DNA from: an uncultured Verrucomicrobiota bacterium
GTDB lineage: Bacteria; Verrucomicrobiota; Kiritimatiellia; CAIQIC01; Lenti-01
NCBI GenBank assembly: GCA_938003985.1
Contig: CALKWZ010000087.1
Span: 28,673 to 92,672 of the forward strand
Length of the DNA: 64,000 bases
Reading direction: 5' to 3'
The notes under the pieces are model-generated. The model did no database searches. It was not told where the DNA came from and was given only the letters and a program-made list of their open reading frames with translations. This document shows, piece after piece, positions 54,261 through 62,737 of the stretch (its first letter is position 1; every line of letters begins with the position of its first letter). A program made the position numbers and the translations under genes.

Positions 54261-55007
54261 ATGAGCGGACATAGCAAGTGGTCGACCATCAAGCACAAGA
54301 AGGGTGCCGCCGACGCCAAGCGCGGCAAGATCTTCAGCAAGCTGGCCAAGGAATTGACGATTTCGGCGAAGGCCAACGGCGGGGACCCGGGGTCGAACAT
54401 CACCCTGCGCACGATCCTCTCGAAGTGCAAGGCCGTGAACATGCCCGCCGACAACATCGACCGGGCGATCAAGAAAGGCACCGGCGCGCTGCAGAGCGAC
54501 GCCATCGAGGAAATCCTGTTCGAGAGCTACGCCCCCGGCGGCGTGGGCATGATCATCCAGTGCTTGTCCGACAACCGCAACCGCTCCGTGGCCGAAGTGC
54601 GCCACCTGCTGCAGCGCCACAACGCGACGCTGGCCGGCACCAACCAGGTCATGCGGAACTTCGCCCGCCGCGGCCAGATCCTCGTGGACGCCGAGGGCGT
54701 CGTCGAAGACCGGCTGATCGAACTGGCCCTCGAGGCCGGCGCCGACGACGTCACCAACGAAGGCTCCCAGTTCGAAGTCCTCACGGACCCGAAGGTCTAC
54801 AACGAAGTTTCCGAAAAACTCACGAAGGCCGGCTACAAGGTCTCCGAGGATTCCGGCGTCAATTTCGTCCCCACGGTCTGGGCGCCGGTCACCGACAAAT
54901 CGCAGGCTTCCGGCCTGATGAAGCTCGTCGAAGCCATCGAGGAACTCGAAGACGTCCAGAACGTCTACATGAACGGCGACATCGCCGACGAGGCCATCGA
55001 AGGCTAG
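54261..55007 (+). CDS. YebC/PmpR (TACO1) family protein
   Basis: A 248-residue member of the YebC family: SGHSKWSTIKHKKGAADAKR at the start, DNIDRAIKKGTG near 75, YAPGGVGMIIQCLSDNRNR near 93, and the acidic C-terminal domain. Family members were long called transcriptional regulators, but more recent work on YebC/TACO1 points to relieving ribosome stalling, for example at polyproline. Its position directly after an EF-G-like GTPase and before ruvC fits either view. Ribosome binding site AAGGAACGAGG upstream. Confidence 0.95.
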   Translation: MSGHSKWSTIKHKKGAADAKRGKIFSKLAKELTISAKANGGDPGSNITLRTILSKCKAVNMPADNIDRAIKKGTGALQSDAIEEILFESYAPGGVGMIIQCLSDNRNRSVAEVRHLLQRHNATLAGTNQVMRNFARRGQILVDAEGVVEDRLIELALEAGADDVTNEGSQFEVLTDPKVYNEVSEKLTKAGYKVSEDSGVNFVPTVWAPVTDKSQASGLMKLVEAIEELEDVQNVYMNGDIADEAIEG

Positions 55008-55028
55008 CCGGCGACCGTCCCGCCCGGG

Positions 55029-55066
55029 AAAAGCTCCGGAATCCGCAAGGAATTCGGAGCTTTTTC
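55029..55066 (+). terminator. Rho-independent terminator of yebC
   Basis: AAAAGCTCCG (55029-55038) pairs perfectly with CGGAGCTTTT (55055-55064), with a T run at 55061-55065. It lies 22 bases after the yebC stop. Confidence 0.85.
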
Positions 55067-55097
55067 GTCGGCGCGAACCGCGGTACGATCCGGACGC

Positions 55098-55588
55098 ATG
55101 AAAGTCTTGGGCATAGACGCCTCGCTGCGGGGCACGGGGCTGGCGGTGATCGAACTGGCCGGCTCGCGCGCGGCCGCCCGCCACTGGGAAGTGGTGAAGA
55201 TTCCGGCGGCGGCCCCGCATTCCGAATGCCTGCGGACGATCCGCGAACGGCTCGATGCCGTGCTGGCCGCGCATCGGCCCGACGCCGCGGCGATCGAAGG
55301 CGGCTTTTTCTTCAAGAATCCCAAGGTGGCGCTGGTGCTGGGCGAAGTGCGCGGCGTGGCGATCGCCTGCTGCGCGACGGCCGGCGTGCCCGTCTTCGAG
55401 TATTCCCCGCGCCGCGCCAAGCAGAACGTCACCGGCTGGGGCGCCGCGCCGAAGGAACAGGTCGCCAAGATGGTCCGCTCCGTCCTGGGACTGGCCGAAA
55501 CGCCGCCGCCGGACGCGACGGATGCCCTGGCGCTGGCGCTGTGCCACGCGCAGACCCACCGCGGCATCGTCCAAAACGAGCCGATCTG

Positions 55589-55589
<1 letters not shown>
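55098..55589 (+). CDS. ruvC: Holliday junction resolvase RuvC
   Basis: A 163-residue RuvC nuclease that cuts Holliday junctions. Acidic active-site residues appear in order: GIDASLRGTG (Asp7), AIEGGFFFKNPKVALVLGEV (Glu near 70) and the C-terminal DATDALALALCHAQ (Asp pair near 142). ruvA and ruvB are not adjacent. The yebC-ruvC order is common in bacteria and supports the call. The next gene overlaps by one base (TGATG). Confidence 0.93.
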
Positions 55590-56275
<686 letters not shown>

Positions 56276-56324
56276 TTCCGGCCTTTTCCCGGCCGCGGGG
56301 AAGCGGTAGCATTCCGGACACGTC

Positions 56325-57419
56325 ATGAAAAAGCGCCACATCGCCTACTACGTCACCGCCCACGGCTACGGCCACGGCGTGCGTTCGTGCGATATCCTCG
56401 GCGCGCTGCTGGCGGCGCATCCGGCCCTCAAAGTCACGGTGACGACCGATTTGCCGGAGAGCTTCCTGCGCAGTCGCCTGCCGTGCGCCGACGGACGCCT
56501 GAACGTCCGGCCCGGCGCGTTCGACGTCGGCATGGTGCAGAAGGATTCCATCCGCGTGGACGTGGATGCGACGCTGGACGAAGCGCTGGAACTGCTGGCC
56601 GAACGCGACCAGTTGATCGACTACGAAGCGGAAATGCTGCGCGGGGAGGGCGCCGACCTGGTCGTGGCGGACATTCCGTCCATTCCGCTCGAAGCCGCCG
56701 CGGAAGCCGGCGTGCCGGCGGTCGCCGTCGGCAATTTCTCGTGGGACTGGATCTACGAACCGTTCGCCGCGCGCGATCCGCGCTGGCGGCCGGTCGTCCG
56801 CATGTTCGCGGACGGCTACCGGCAGGCGAAGCAACTGCTGAAACTGCCGTTTTCGCCGGCGATGTCCGTGTTCCCGAAGCAAGTGGACATTCCGCTGCTG
56901 GCCAAGCCGGGCCGGCCGCGGCGCGCCGATCTGGCGCGGCAGAGCGGCGCGGATCCGGCCAAGCGCTGGATCCTGCTGTCGTTCACGTCGCTGGAGTGGG
57001 ACGCGGCCGCGCTGGGCGCCGTGGCGGCGCTGCGCGACTTCGAATTCTTCACGGTGATGCCGCTGGCCTGGGACGGCTTGGCCAACGTCCACGCGGTGGA
57101 TCGGCAGGCGATCGGATTTTCCGACGTGCTGGCCAGTTGCGACGCCGTCGTGACCAAGCCGGGCTACGGCATTCTGAGCGACTGCGTGGCCAACGCGAAG
57201 CCGATCGTCTACGCCGAGCGCGAAAATTTCATCGAATACCCCCTGCTGGAGCGGGAACTGAAACGCTACCTGAAAAACGTCCACATTCCCGCGGCGGACC
57301 TGTACGCCGGGCGGCTGGGCGCGGCCTTGGCGGCCGTCGCAACCGCCCCGGAACCCCGCGAGACCTTGCCCGGCGGCGGCGCCGAAAAAGCGGCCCAACT
57401 CTTGATGGATCTGGCGTGA
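56325..57419 (+). CDS. GT-B glycosyltransferase-like protein (arabinokinase N-domain/MurG type)
   Basis: 364 residues. The N-terminal HIAYYVTAHGYGHGVRSCDI and later WILLSFTSLEWD and VVTKPGYGILSDCVANAKPIVY match the glycosyltransferase-28-like fold, closest in feel to the N-terminal half of L-arabinokinases and related UDP-sugar-binding proteins. GPGYG-type phosphate-binding residues (TKPGYG, about 287-292) are kept. Substrate unknown. The radical-SAM gene follows by GTGA overlap, so the two probably act together. Confidence 0.78.
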   Translation: MKKRHIAYYVTAHGYGHGVRSCDILGALLAAHPALKVTVTTDLPESFLRSRLPCADGRLNVRPGAFDVGMVQKDSIRVDVDATLDEALELLAERDQLIDYEAEMLRGEGADLVVADIPSIPLEAAAEAGVPAVAVGNFSWDWIYEPFAARDPRWRPVVRMFADGYRQAKQLLKLPFSPAMSVFPKQVDIPLLAKPGRPRRADLARQSGADPAKRWILLSFTSLEWDAAALGAVAALRDFEFFTVMPLAWDGLANVHAVDRQAIGFSDVLASCDAVVTKPGYGILSDCVANAKPIVYAERENFIEYPLLERELKRYLKNVHIPAADLYAGRLGAALAAVATAPEPRETLPGGGAEKAAQLLMDLA

Positions 57420-59308
57420 GCAGGCGGAAAACCATTCGCGTTCTGGCGGTGCTGCCGCCGATGGTGCAGGTCAACACGCCGTATCCGTCCACGGCGTGCC
57501 TGACGGGATTCCTGCGTTCGCGGGGCGTCGAAGCCTTCCAGGCGGATCTCGCCCTGGAGCTGGTGCTGGAGCTGTTTTCGCGCGCGGGTCTGGAACGGGT
57601 GCGCGCGCGGCGTCCGAAAAAAACGACGGAATCGGTCCGGTCGTTCCGAAAGCAATTCGATCGCTATGCGGATACGGTGGAGTCTGCCGTCGCGTTCCTG
57701 CAGGGCCGCGATCCGACGCTGGCGCATCGGATCGCCGCACGGAACTTCCTGCCGGAAGGCCCCCGGTTCCGGAATCTGGAGGCTTTCGTGGCGGAGGAGG
57801 GGGGCGATCCGCTGGCCTGGGCGTTCGGCGCGCTGGGCGCCCAGGACCGGGCCAAGCACCTGGCTACGCTGTATCTCAACGACCTGGCCGACGCCATCCG
57901 GGACGCGGTCGATCCGCGGTTCGAATTCGCGCGCTACGGCGAGTCGCTGGCGCGCAGCCAACCGACCTTCGATCCGCTGGCCGACGCGCTGGCGGCGCCG
58001 CCGACGCTCGTGGACGAAATCCTGCGCGAGCGGGTCCGCGCGGCGTTGGAAACGCATCGGCCGGATCTGGTGCTGGTGTCGGTTCCGTTCCCGGGTTGCG
58101 CGTACGGCGCGTTCCGCGTCGCGCAAGCGATCAAGGCCGCCGATCCGCGCATCGCGACGGCGCTGGGCGGCGGCTTCGTGAACACGGAACTGCGCGAACT
58201 GTCCGAGCCGCGCGTGTTCGATTTCTTCGATTACGTCGCGCTGGACGACGGCGAACGGCCGGTGCTGGCGCTGGTGGAGCATCTGCGCGGCGAACGGCCA
58301 TTAAGCAAACTGGTACGTACAGTTGTTTATAAACAACGGAACATATTGCGGCTGAATTGGAAAGAACCGGATATCCCCTTTGCCGAGACGGGCGCGCCGA
58401 CTTGGGACGGTCTGCCGCTGGACCGGTATCTGTCGGTTCTGGATCTGTTGAATCCGATGCACCGGCTGTGGTCGGACGGGCGTTGGAACAAGCTGGCGGT
58501 CGCGCACGGCTGCTATTGGCGCAAATGCAGCTTCTGCGATTTGAAGCTCGATTACATCGCGCGGTACGAAGCGTTGCCGGCGAAAGTCCTCGTCGACCGC
58601 ATCGAGGCGGCGATCGCCGAAACCGGCCAGACCGGATTCCACTTCACGGACGAAGCGGCGCCGCCCGCCGCGCTGAAGGCGCTGGCGGCGGAACTCAAGC
58701 GGCGCAAAGTCGCGATTTCGTGGTGGGGCAACATCCGGTTCGAGAAAGCCTTCACGCCGGAATTGTGCCGGGAATTGGCGGAGAGCGGTTGCATCGCGGT
58801 CTCGGGCGGGCTGGAGGCGGCCTCGGACCGGTTGCTGGCGCTGATGAACAAAGGCGTGACGGTGGCGCAGGCCGCGCGGGCGGCCAAGGCGTTCGCCGAC
58901 GCGGGCATCCTCGTGCACGCCTACCTGATGTACGGATTTCCGAGCCAAACCGTCCCGGAGACGGTGGACGCATTGGAAACGGTGCGGCAACTCTTCGAAG
59001 AGGGGTGCCTGCATTCGGGCTATTTCCACCGGTTCGCGTGCACGGTGCATTCGCCGGTCGGCCGGCATCCGGATAAATTCGGAGTCGAGTTGTTGCCGCT
59101 GCCGCCGGCGCCGTTCGCGAAAAACGACGTGGGGATCGTCGATCCGGCCAGCGGGGATCTGGACATGCTGGGGCGGGGCCTGCGCAAGGCGCTGTACAAC
59201 TTCATGCACGGCGTGGGGCTGGATGCCGACGTGCGCGGCTGGTTCGACGTACCCGTGCCGCGCCCGAAGCTGAAGCGCGGTTTCATCGCGCGGGCGCTGA
59301 AATCCTGA
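57416..59308 (+). CDS. B12-binding-domain radical SAM protein
   Basis: 630 residues starting with GTG. The N-terminal part (about 8-330) resembles a cobalamin-binding domain (IRVLAVLPPMVQVNTPYPST; DLVLVSVPFPGCAYGAFRVA; TALGGGFVN) with a long helical insert. The radical SAM core begins at about 355 with GCYWRKCSFCDL, giving the 4Fe-4S ligands Cys366, Cys370 and Cys373; HFTDEAAPP and SGGLEAASDRLLALMNKG follow. Members methylate or rearrange unactivated carbons. Codons near residues 295-315 are strikingly A/T-rich (about 58300-58360) and contain a perfect 16-bp palindrome. The long upstream in-frame extension overlaps the glycosyltransferase and is rejected. Confidence 0.83.
   Translation: MSRRKTIRVLAVLPPMVQVNTPYPSTACLTGFLRSRGVEAFQADLALELVLELFSRAGLERVRARRPKKTTESVRSFRKQFDRYADTVESAVAFLQGRDPTLAHRIAARNFLPEGPRFRNLEAFVAEEGGDPLAWAFGALGAQDRAKHLATLYLNDLADAIRDAVDPRFEFARYGESLARSQPTFDPLADALAAPPTLVDEILRERVRAALETHRPDLVLVSVPFPGCAYGAFRVAQAIKAADPRIATALGGGFVNTELRELSEPRVFDFFDYVALDDGERPVLALVEHLRGERPLSKLVRTVVYKQRNILRLNWKEPDIPFAETGAPTWDGLPLDRYLSVLDLLNPMHRLWSDGRWNKLAVAHGCYWRKCSFCDLKLDYIARYEALPAKVLVDRIEAAIAETGQTGFHFTDEAAPPAALKALAAELKRRKVAISWWGNIRFEKAFTPELCRELAESGCIAVSGGLEAASDRLLALMNKGVTVAQAARAAKAFADAGILVHAYLMYGFPSQTVPETVDALETVRQLFEEGCLHSGYFHRFACTVHSPVGRHPDKFGVELLPLPPAPFAKNDVGIVDPASGDLDMLGRGLRKALYNFMHGVGLDADVRGWFDVPVPRPKLKRGFIARALKS
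58322..58337. other. Perfect 16-bp palindrome inside the radical SAM gene
   Basis: GTTGTTTATAAACAAC is self-complementary over all 16 bases. The palindromic octamer GTACGTAC lies just upstream at 58313-58320. Both sit in an A/T-rich patch inside otherwise GC-rich coding sequence. Confidence 0.7.
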
Positions 59309-59375
59309 GGGGTCCCGGGTTGCGCCGCGTTTTCCGGCGGAGTAGACTGCCCGGCAACGGAAAAGGAGCCCGCCC

Positions 59376-61079
59376 ATGAAGAACGTCCGCAAACCCGCCC
59401 GCAAGCCCTCGCTGGAACGCCACTGGTCGCAGGCCGTCACGGACGGAATGGAACGCGCGGCCAGTCGCGCCATGCTGCACGCGGTCGGTTTCACCTGCGC
59501 CGATTTCCGCAAGTCGCAGATCGGCATCGCCTCGACCTGGAGCCAGGTCACGCCCTGCAACATGCACATCGACCGCCTGGCGCGGCGGGCGGCGGAAGGC
59601 GTGGCGGCCGCCGGCGGCAAGCCGGTGATTTTCAACACGATCACGATTTCCGACGGGATTTCCATGGGCACGCCGGGCATGCGCTATTCGCTCGTGTCGC
59701 GCGAGATCATCGCGGACTCGATCGAGGCCGTGGCCGGCTGCGAGGCGTTCGACGGCCTGGTCGCGATCGGCGGGTGCGACAAGAACATGCCGGGTTGCCT
59801 GATCGCGATGGCGCGGCTGGACCGGCCCGCCGTGTTCGTCTACGGCGGCACGATCAAGCCGGGCTGCCACCGCGGAAAACCGGTGGATATCGTCAGCGTG
59901 TTCGAAGCCGTGGGGCGGCAGGCGCGCGGGGAGATCACGGACCGCGAACGGCGCCAGATCGAGGCCTGCGCGATTCCGGGGGCCGGCTCGTGCGGCGGCA
60001 TGTACACGGCCAACACGATGGCCTCGGCCATCGAAGCGCTGGGCATGAGCCTGACGAACAGCGGCGCGCAGAACGCCGTGTCCGCGGCGAAGACGCGCGA
60101 CTGCCGCGAGGCCGGCCGGGCGGTGCTGAACCTGATCCGGCGCGGCATCCGGCCCTCCGACATCCTGTCGCGCGAGGCGTTCCTGAACGCCATCGCCCTC
60201 GTCATGGCCATGGGCGGCTCGACCAACGCGGTGCTGCATTTGCTGGCGATTGCCCATGCCGCGAACGTGAAGCTGGACCTCGACGATTTCAACCGCGTGG
60301 GGGCGCGCACGCCGGTGCTGGCGGATCTGAAGCCCAGCGGACGGCACGTCATGTCGGACCTGGTCGCCATCGGCGGGACGGCGCCGCTGATGAAGCTGCT
60401 GGTGGAGGAAGGCCTGATGGACGGCGGCTTGCTGACCGTGACGGGCAAGACCCTGCGCGAAAACCTCCGCGGCGTGAAGCCCTATCCCAAGGGCCAGACG
60501 ATCATCCGTCCGTTGGCCGATCCGATCAAGAAGGACGGCCATCTCGTAGTCCTGCGCGGCAATCTGGCCCCGGAAGGGGCGGTGGCGAAGATCAGCGGCC
60601 ACGAAGGCCTGCGGTTCGAAGGGCGCGCCATCGTTTTCGAGTCGGAGGAAACGGCTCTGGCCGCGATCCTGAAGGGCACGGTGAAAAAGGGCCACGTCGT
60701 CGTCATCCGCAACGAAGGCCCGCGCGGCGGGCCGGGCATGCGCGAAATGCTTTCGCCGACCTCGGCGATCATGGGCCGTGGGCTGGGAGCGGACGTAGCA
60801 CTGATCACCGACGGCCGGTTTTCGGGCGGCAGCCACGGCTTCGTGGTGGGCCACGTCTCGCCGGAAGCCGGCGTGGGCGGGCCCATCGCGTTGGTGCGCA
60901 ACGGCGATTCCATCGCCATCGATTCCGCGGCGCGCCGGATCGACTTGGGCATTTCCGCCGCGGAATTCCGGCGGCGCCGCGCCGCGTGGAAGCCGCCGCA
61001 ACCCCGGGAAACCCGCGGCGTGCTGGCCAAGTACGCGCGCGAGGTCGGCAGCGCCTCGTTCGGCGCCGTGACGGACTGA
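59376..61079 (+). CDS. ilvD: Dihydroxy-acid dehydratase
   Basis: A 567-residue Fe-S enzyme for the third step of valine and isoleucine synthesis. Cluster cysteines are in TPCNMH near 62, IGGCDKNMPGC near 130 and GAGSCGGMYTANTM near 203; the substrate loop DGRFSGGSHGFVVGH is near 477. Length is typical of IlvD (550-615); the related sugar-acid dehydratases (EDD, YjhG) share these motifs, but SCGGMYTANTMA and overall layout favour IlvD. It stands alone, without other ilv genes. Confidence 0.94.
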   Translation: MKNVRKPARKPSLERHWSQAVTDGMERAASRAMLHAVGFTCADFRKSQIGIASTWSQVTPCNMHIDRLARRAAEGVAAAGGKPVIFNTITISDGISMGTPGMRYSLVSREIIADSIEAVAGCEAFDGLVAIGGCDKNMPGCLIAMARLDRPAVFVYGGTIKPGCHRGKPVDIVSVFEAVGRQARGEITDRERRQIEACAIPGAGSCGGMYTANTMASAIEALGMSLTNSGAQNAVSAAKTRDCREAGRAVLNLIRRGIRPSDILSREAFLNAIALVMAMGGSTNAVLHLLAIAHAANVKLDLDDFNRVGARTPVLADLKPSGRHVMSDLVAIGGTAPLMKLLVEEGLMDGGLLTVTGKTLRENLRGVKPYPKGQTIIRPLADPIKKDGHLVVLRGNLAPEGAVAKISGHEGLRFEGRAIVFESEETALAAILKGTVKKGHVVVIRNEGPRGGPGMREMLSPTSAIMGRGLGADVALITDGRFSGGSHGFVVGHVSPEAGVGGPIALVRNGDSIAIDSAARRIDLGISAAEFRRRRAAWKPPQPRETRGVLAKYAREVGSASFGAVTD

Positions 61080-61115
61080 CGGGCGCCCGCCCGCCGCGCG
61101 CAAAAAACTGTTCCG

Positions 61116-61153
61116 CCCGGGGGCATTCCCGCTTGTGCCCCCGGGATTCTTCT
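61116..61153 (+). terminator. Possible ilvD terminator
   Basis: A perfect 10-bp stem CCCGGGGGCA/TGCCCCCGGG (61116-61125 and 61136-61145) with a 10-base loop, followed by ATTCTTCT. The T tract is interrupted, so it may be a weak terminator or partly a leader hairpin for the next gene. Confidence 0.55.
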
Positions 61154-61197
61154 GCGATAAAACGCGCATTGGATTCAACGAAAGGAAACAACGAATC

Positions 61198-62649
61198 ATG
61201 GCGAAATTCTCGGGTAAGGTTCTGATGGTCGGTTACGGTTCGGTGGCGCAGTGCACGCTGCCCTTGTTGCTCAAGCTGGCGAAAGTGCCCGCGAAAAACA
61301 TCACCGTGATGGACTTCGAGAACAAGCGCCCGGAACTGAAGCCGTGGCTCGCGCAGGGGGTGAAGTTCGTCCGCGACCGCGTGACGCAGGACAACATGGG
61401 CGCGCTGCTGGGCAAGTACCTGCAGGCGGGCGACCTGCTGATCGATCTGGCCTGGAACATCGACTGCTGCGAAATCCTGCAATGGTGCCACGACGCGGGC
61501 GTGCTCTATATCAACACCTCGATCGAGCTGTGGGATCCGTACGCCGGGGCGAAGAACAAGCATCCGACCGAGAAGACGCTGTACTGGCGGCGGATGAACA
61601 TCCGCAAGATGCTGGCGAAGTGGAAGACGAAGGGCGCGACGGCGGTGCTGGAGCACGGCGCGAATCCGGGCTTGATCTCGCATTGGACCAAGCGCGGCCT
61701 GCTGGACATCGCCGCGGCCGTGGTGGCCGAGAAGAAGGTCAAGGGCGCGAAGGCCGCGAAGATCGCGGCGCTGGCGGAGTCGCAGACGTTCAACGAGCTG
61801 GCGATGGAACTGGGCGTGAAGGTCATCCATTGCAGCGAGCGCGACACGCAGATTTCCGACGTGCCCAAGGCGGTGGACGAATTCGTCAACACCTGGAGCA
61901 TCGAAGGCTTCCGCGAGGAAGGCGTCACGACGGCGGAACTGGGCTGGGGCACGCACGAAAAGCAGCTGCCGCCGCTGGCCTACGAGCACAAGACGGGGCC
62001 GAAGAACCAGATCTGCCTCGCGCGCATGGGCATGAACACGCGCGTGCGCACCTGGGTGCCGAACTACACGGTGGAAGGCATGGTGGTGCGCCACGGCGAG
62101 GCGTTCAGCATTTCGGACTTCCTGACGGTCTGGAAGAACGGCAAGGCGGTCTACCGCCCGACGATGCACTACGCCTACTGTCCGTGCGACGCGGCGATCA
62201 TCTCGCTGCACGAACTGCGCGGCCGCAACTACGAGCTGCAGCCCAAGCTGCGCATCATGGGCGACGAAATCACGGAAGGCCGCGACGTTCTCGGCGCGCT
62301 GCTCATGGGCCACGCGTTCAATTCGTGGTGGACCGGCAGCGACCTGAGCATCCAGCAGGCGCGCAAGCTGGTGCCGCACCAGAACGCGACGACCCTGCAG
62401 GTGGCCATTTCCGTCGTGGCGGCGTCCATGTGGATGTTCGACCACGCCGCCGAGGGCGTCTGCTCCCCGGAAGACCTGCCGCACGAGTTCGTGCTGAAGG
62501 TCGCCGACCCGTATCTCGGCAAGAACCTCTCGGTGCGGTCCGACTGGACCCCGCTGAAGCACTACGAGAACCACTTCCAGGGCTACAACCGGCCGGACAT
62601 GGACCGGAAGGACCCTTGGCAGTTCAAGAACTTCCTCATCCAGGACTAG
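61198..62649 (+). CDS. Homospermidine synthase
   Basis: A 483-residue NAD-dependent enzyme of the bacterial Hss type (saccharopine-dehydrogenase fold), which condenses two putrescines, or putrescine with spermidine, to sym-homospermidine. Evidence: Rossmann start VLMVGYGSVAQCTLPLLLKL, DLLIDLAWNIDC, LYINTSIELWDPY, VLEHGANPGLISHW, and the length typical of the family. I chose the ATG at 61198 (AAAGGAAA upstream); the in-frame ATG at 61135 adds an unrelated leader. It is paired with the ornithine decarboxylase gene 88 bases downstream, giving a two-step polyamine route. Carboxynorspermidine synthase is related but shorter. Confidence 0.9.
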   Translation: MAKFSGKVLMVGYGSVAQCTLPLLLKLAKVPAKNITVMDFENKRPELKPWLAQGVKFVRDRVTQDNMGALLGKYLQAGDLLIDLAWNIDCCEILQWCHDAGVLYINTSIELWDPYAGAKNKHPTEKTLYWRRMNIRKMLAKWKTKGATAVLEHGANPGLISHWTKRGLLDIAAAVVAEKKVKGAKAAKIAALAESQTFNELAMELGVKVIHCSERDTQISDVPKAVDEFVNTWSIEGFREEGVTTAELGWGTHEKQLPPLAYEHKTGPKNQICLARMGMNTRVRTWVPNYTVEGMVVRHGEAFSISDFLTVWKNGKAVYRPTMHYAYCPCDAAIISLHELRGRNYELQPKLRIMGDEITEGRDVLGALLMGHAFNSWWTGSDLSIQQARKLVPHQNATTLQVAISVVAASMWMFDHAAEGVCSPEDLPHEFVLKVADPYLGKNLSVRSDWTPLKHYENHFQGYNRPDMDRKDPWQFKNFLIQD

Positions 62650-62676
62650 GTTTGCGGGCGGACGCCGCCCGCAAAC
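62650..62676 (+). other. Perfect 12-bp hairpin after the homospermidine synthase gene
   Basis: GTTTGCGGGCGG (62650-62661) and CCGCCCGCAAAC (62665-62676) pair completely around a 3-base loop, beginning the base after the stop codon. No T tract follows, so it is not a standard terminator; it may stabilise the 3' end or reduce read-through into the decarboxylase gene. Confidence 0.7.
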
Positions 62677-62716
62677 CAGTATTCAGAATTCAGAAGTCAG
62701 GATTCAGAAGGTCGGA
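62677..62716. repeat. Short-word repeat patch (ATTCAGA type)
   Basis: Degenerate tandem words GTATTCAGA, ATTCAGAA, GTCAGG and ATTCAGAAG directly follow the hairpin. The type matches the patches at 34388-34558 and 10516-10765. Confidence 0.6.
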
Positions 62717-62737
62717 CGACGGGAAAGGCAGGCGAGC

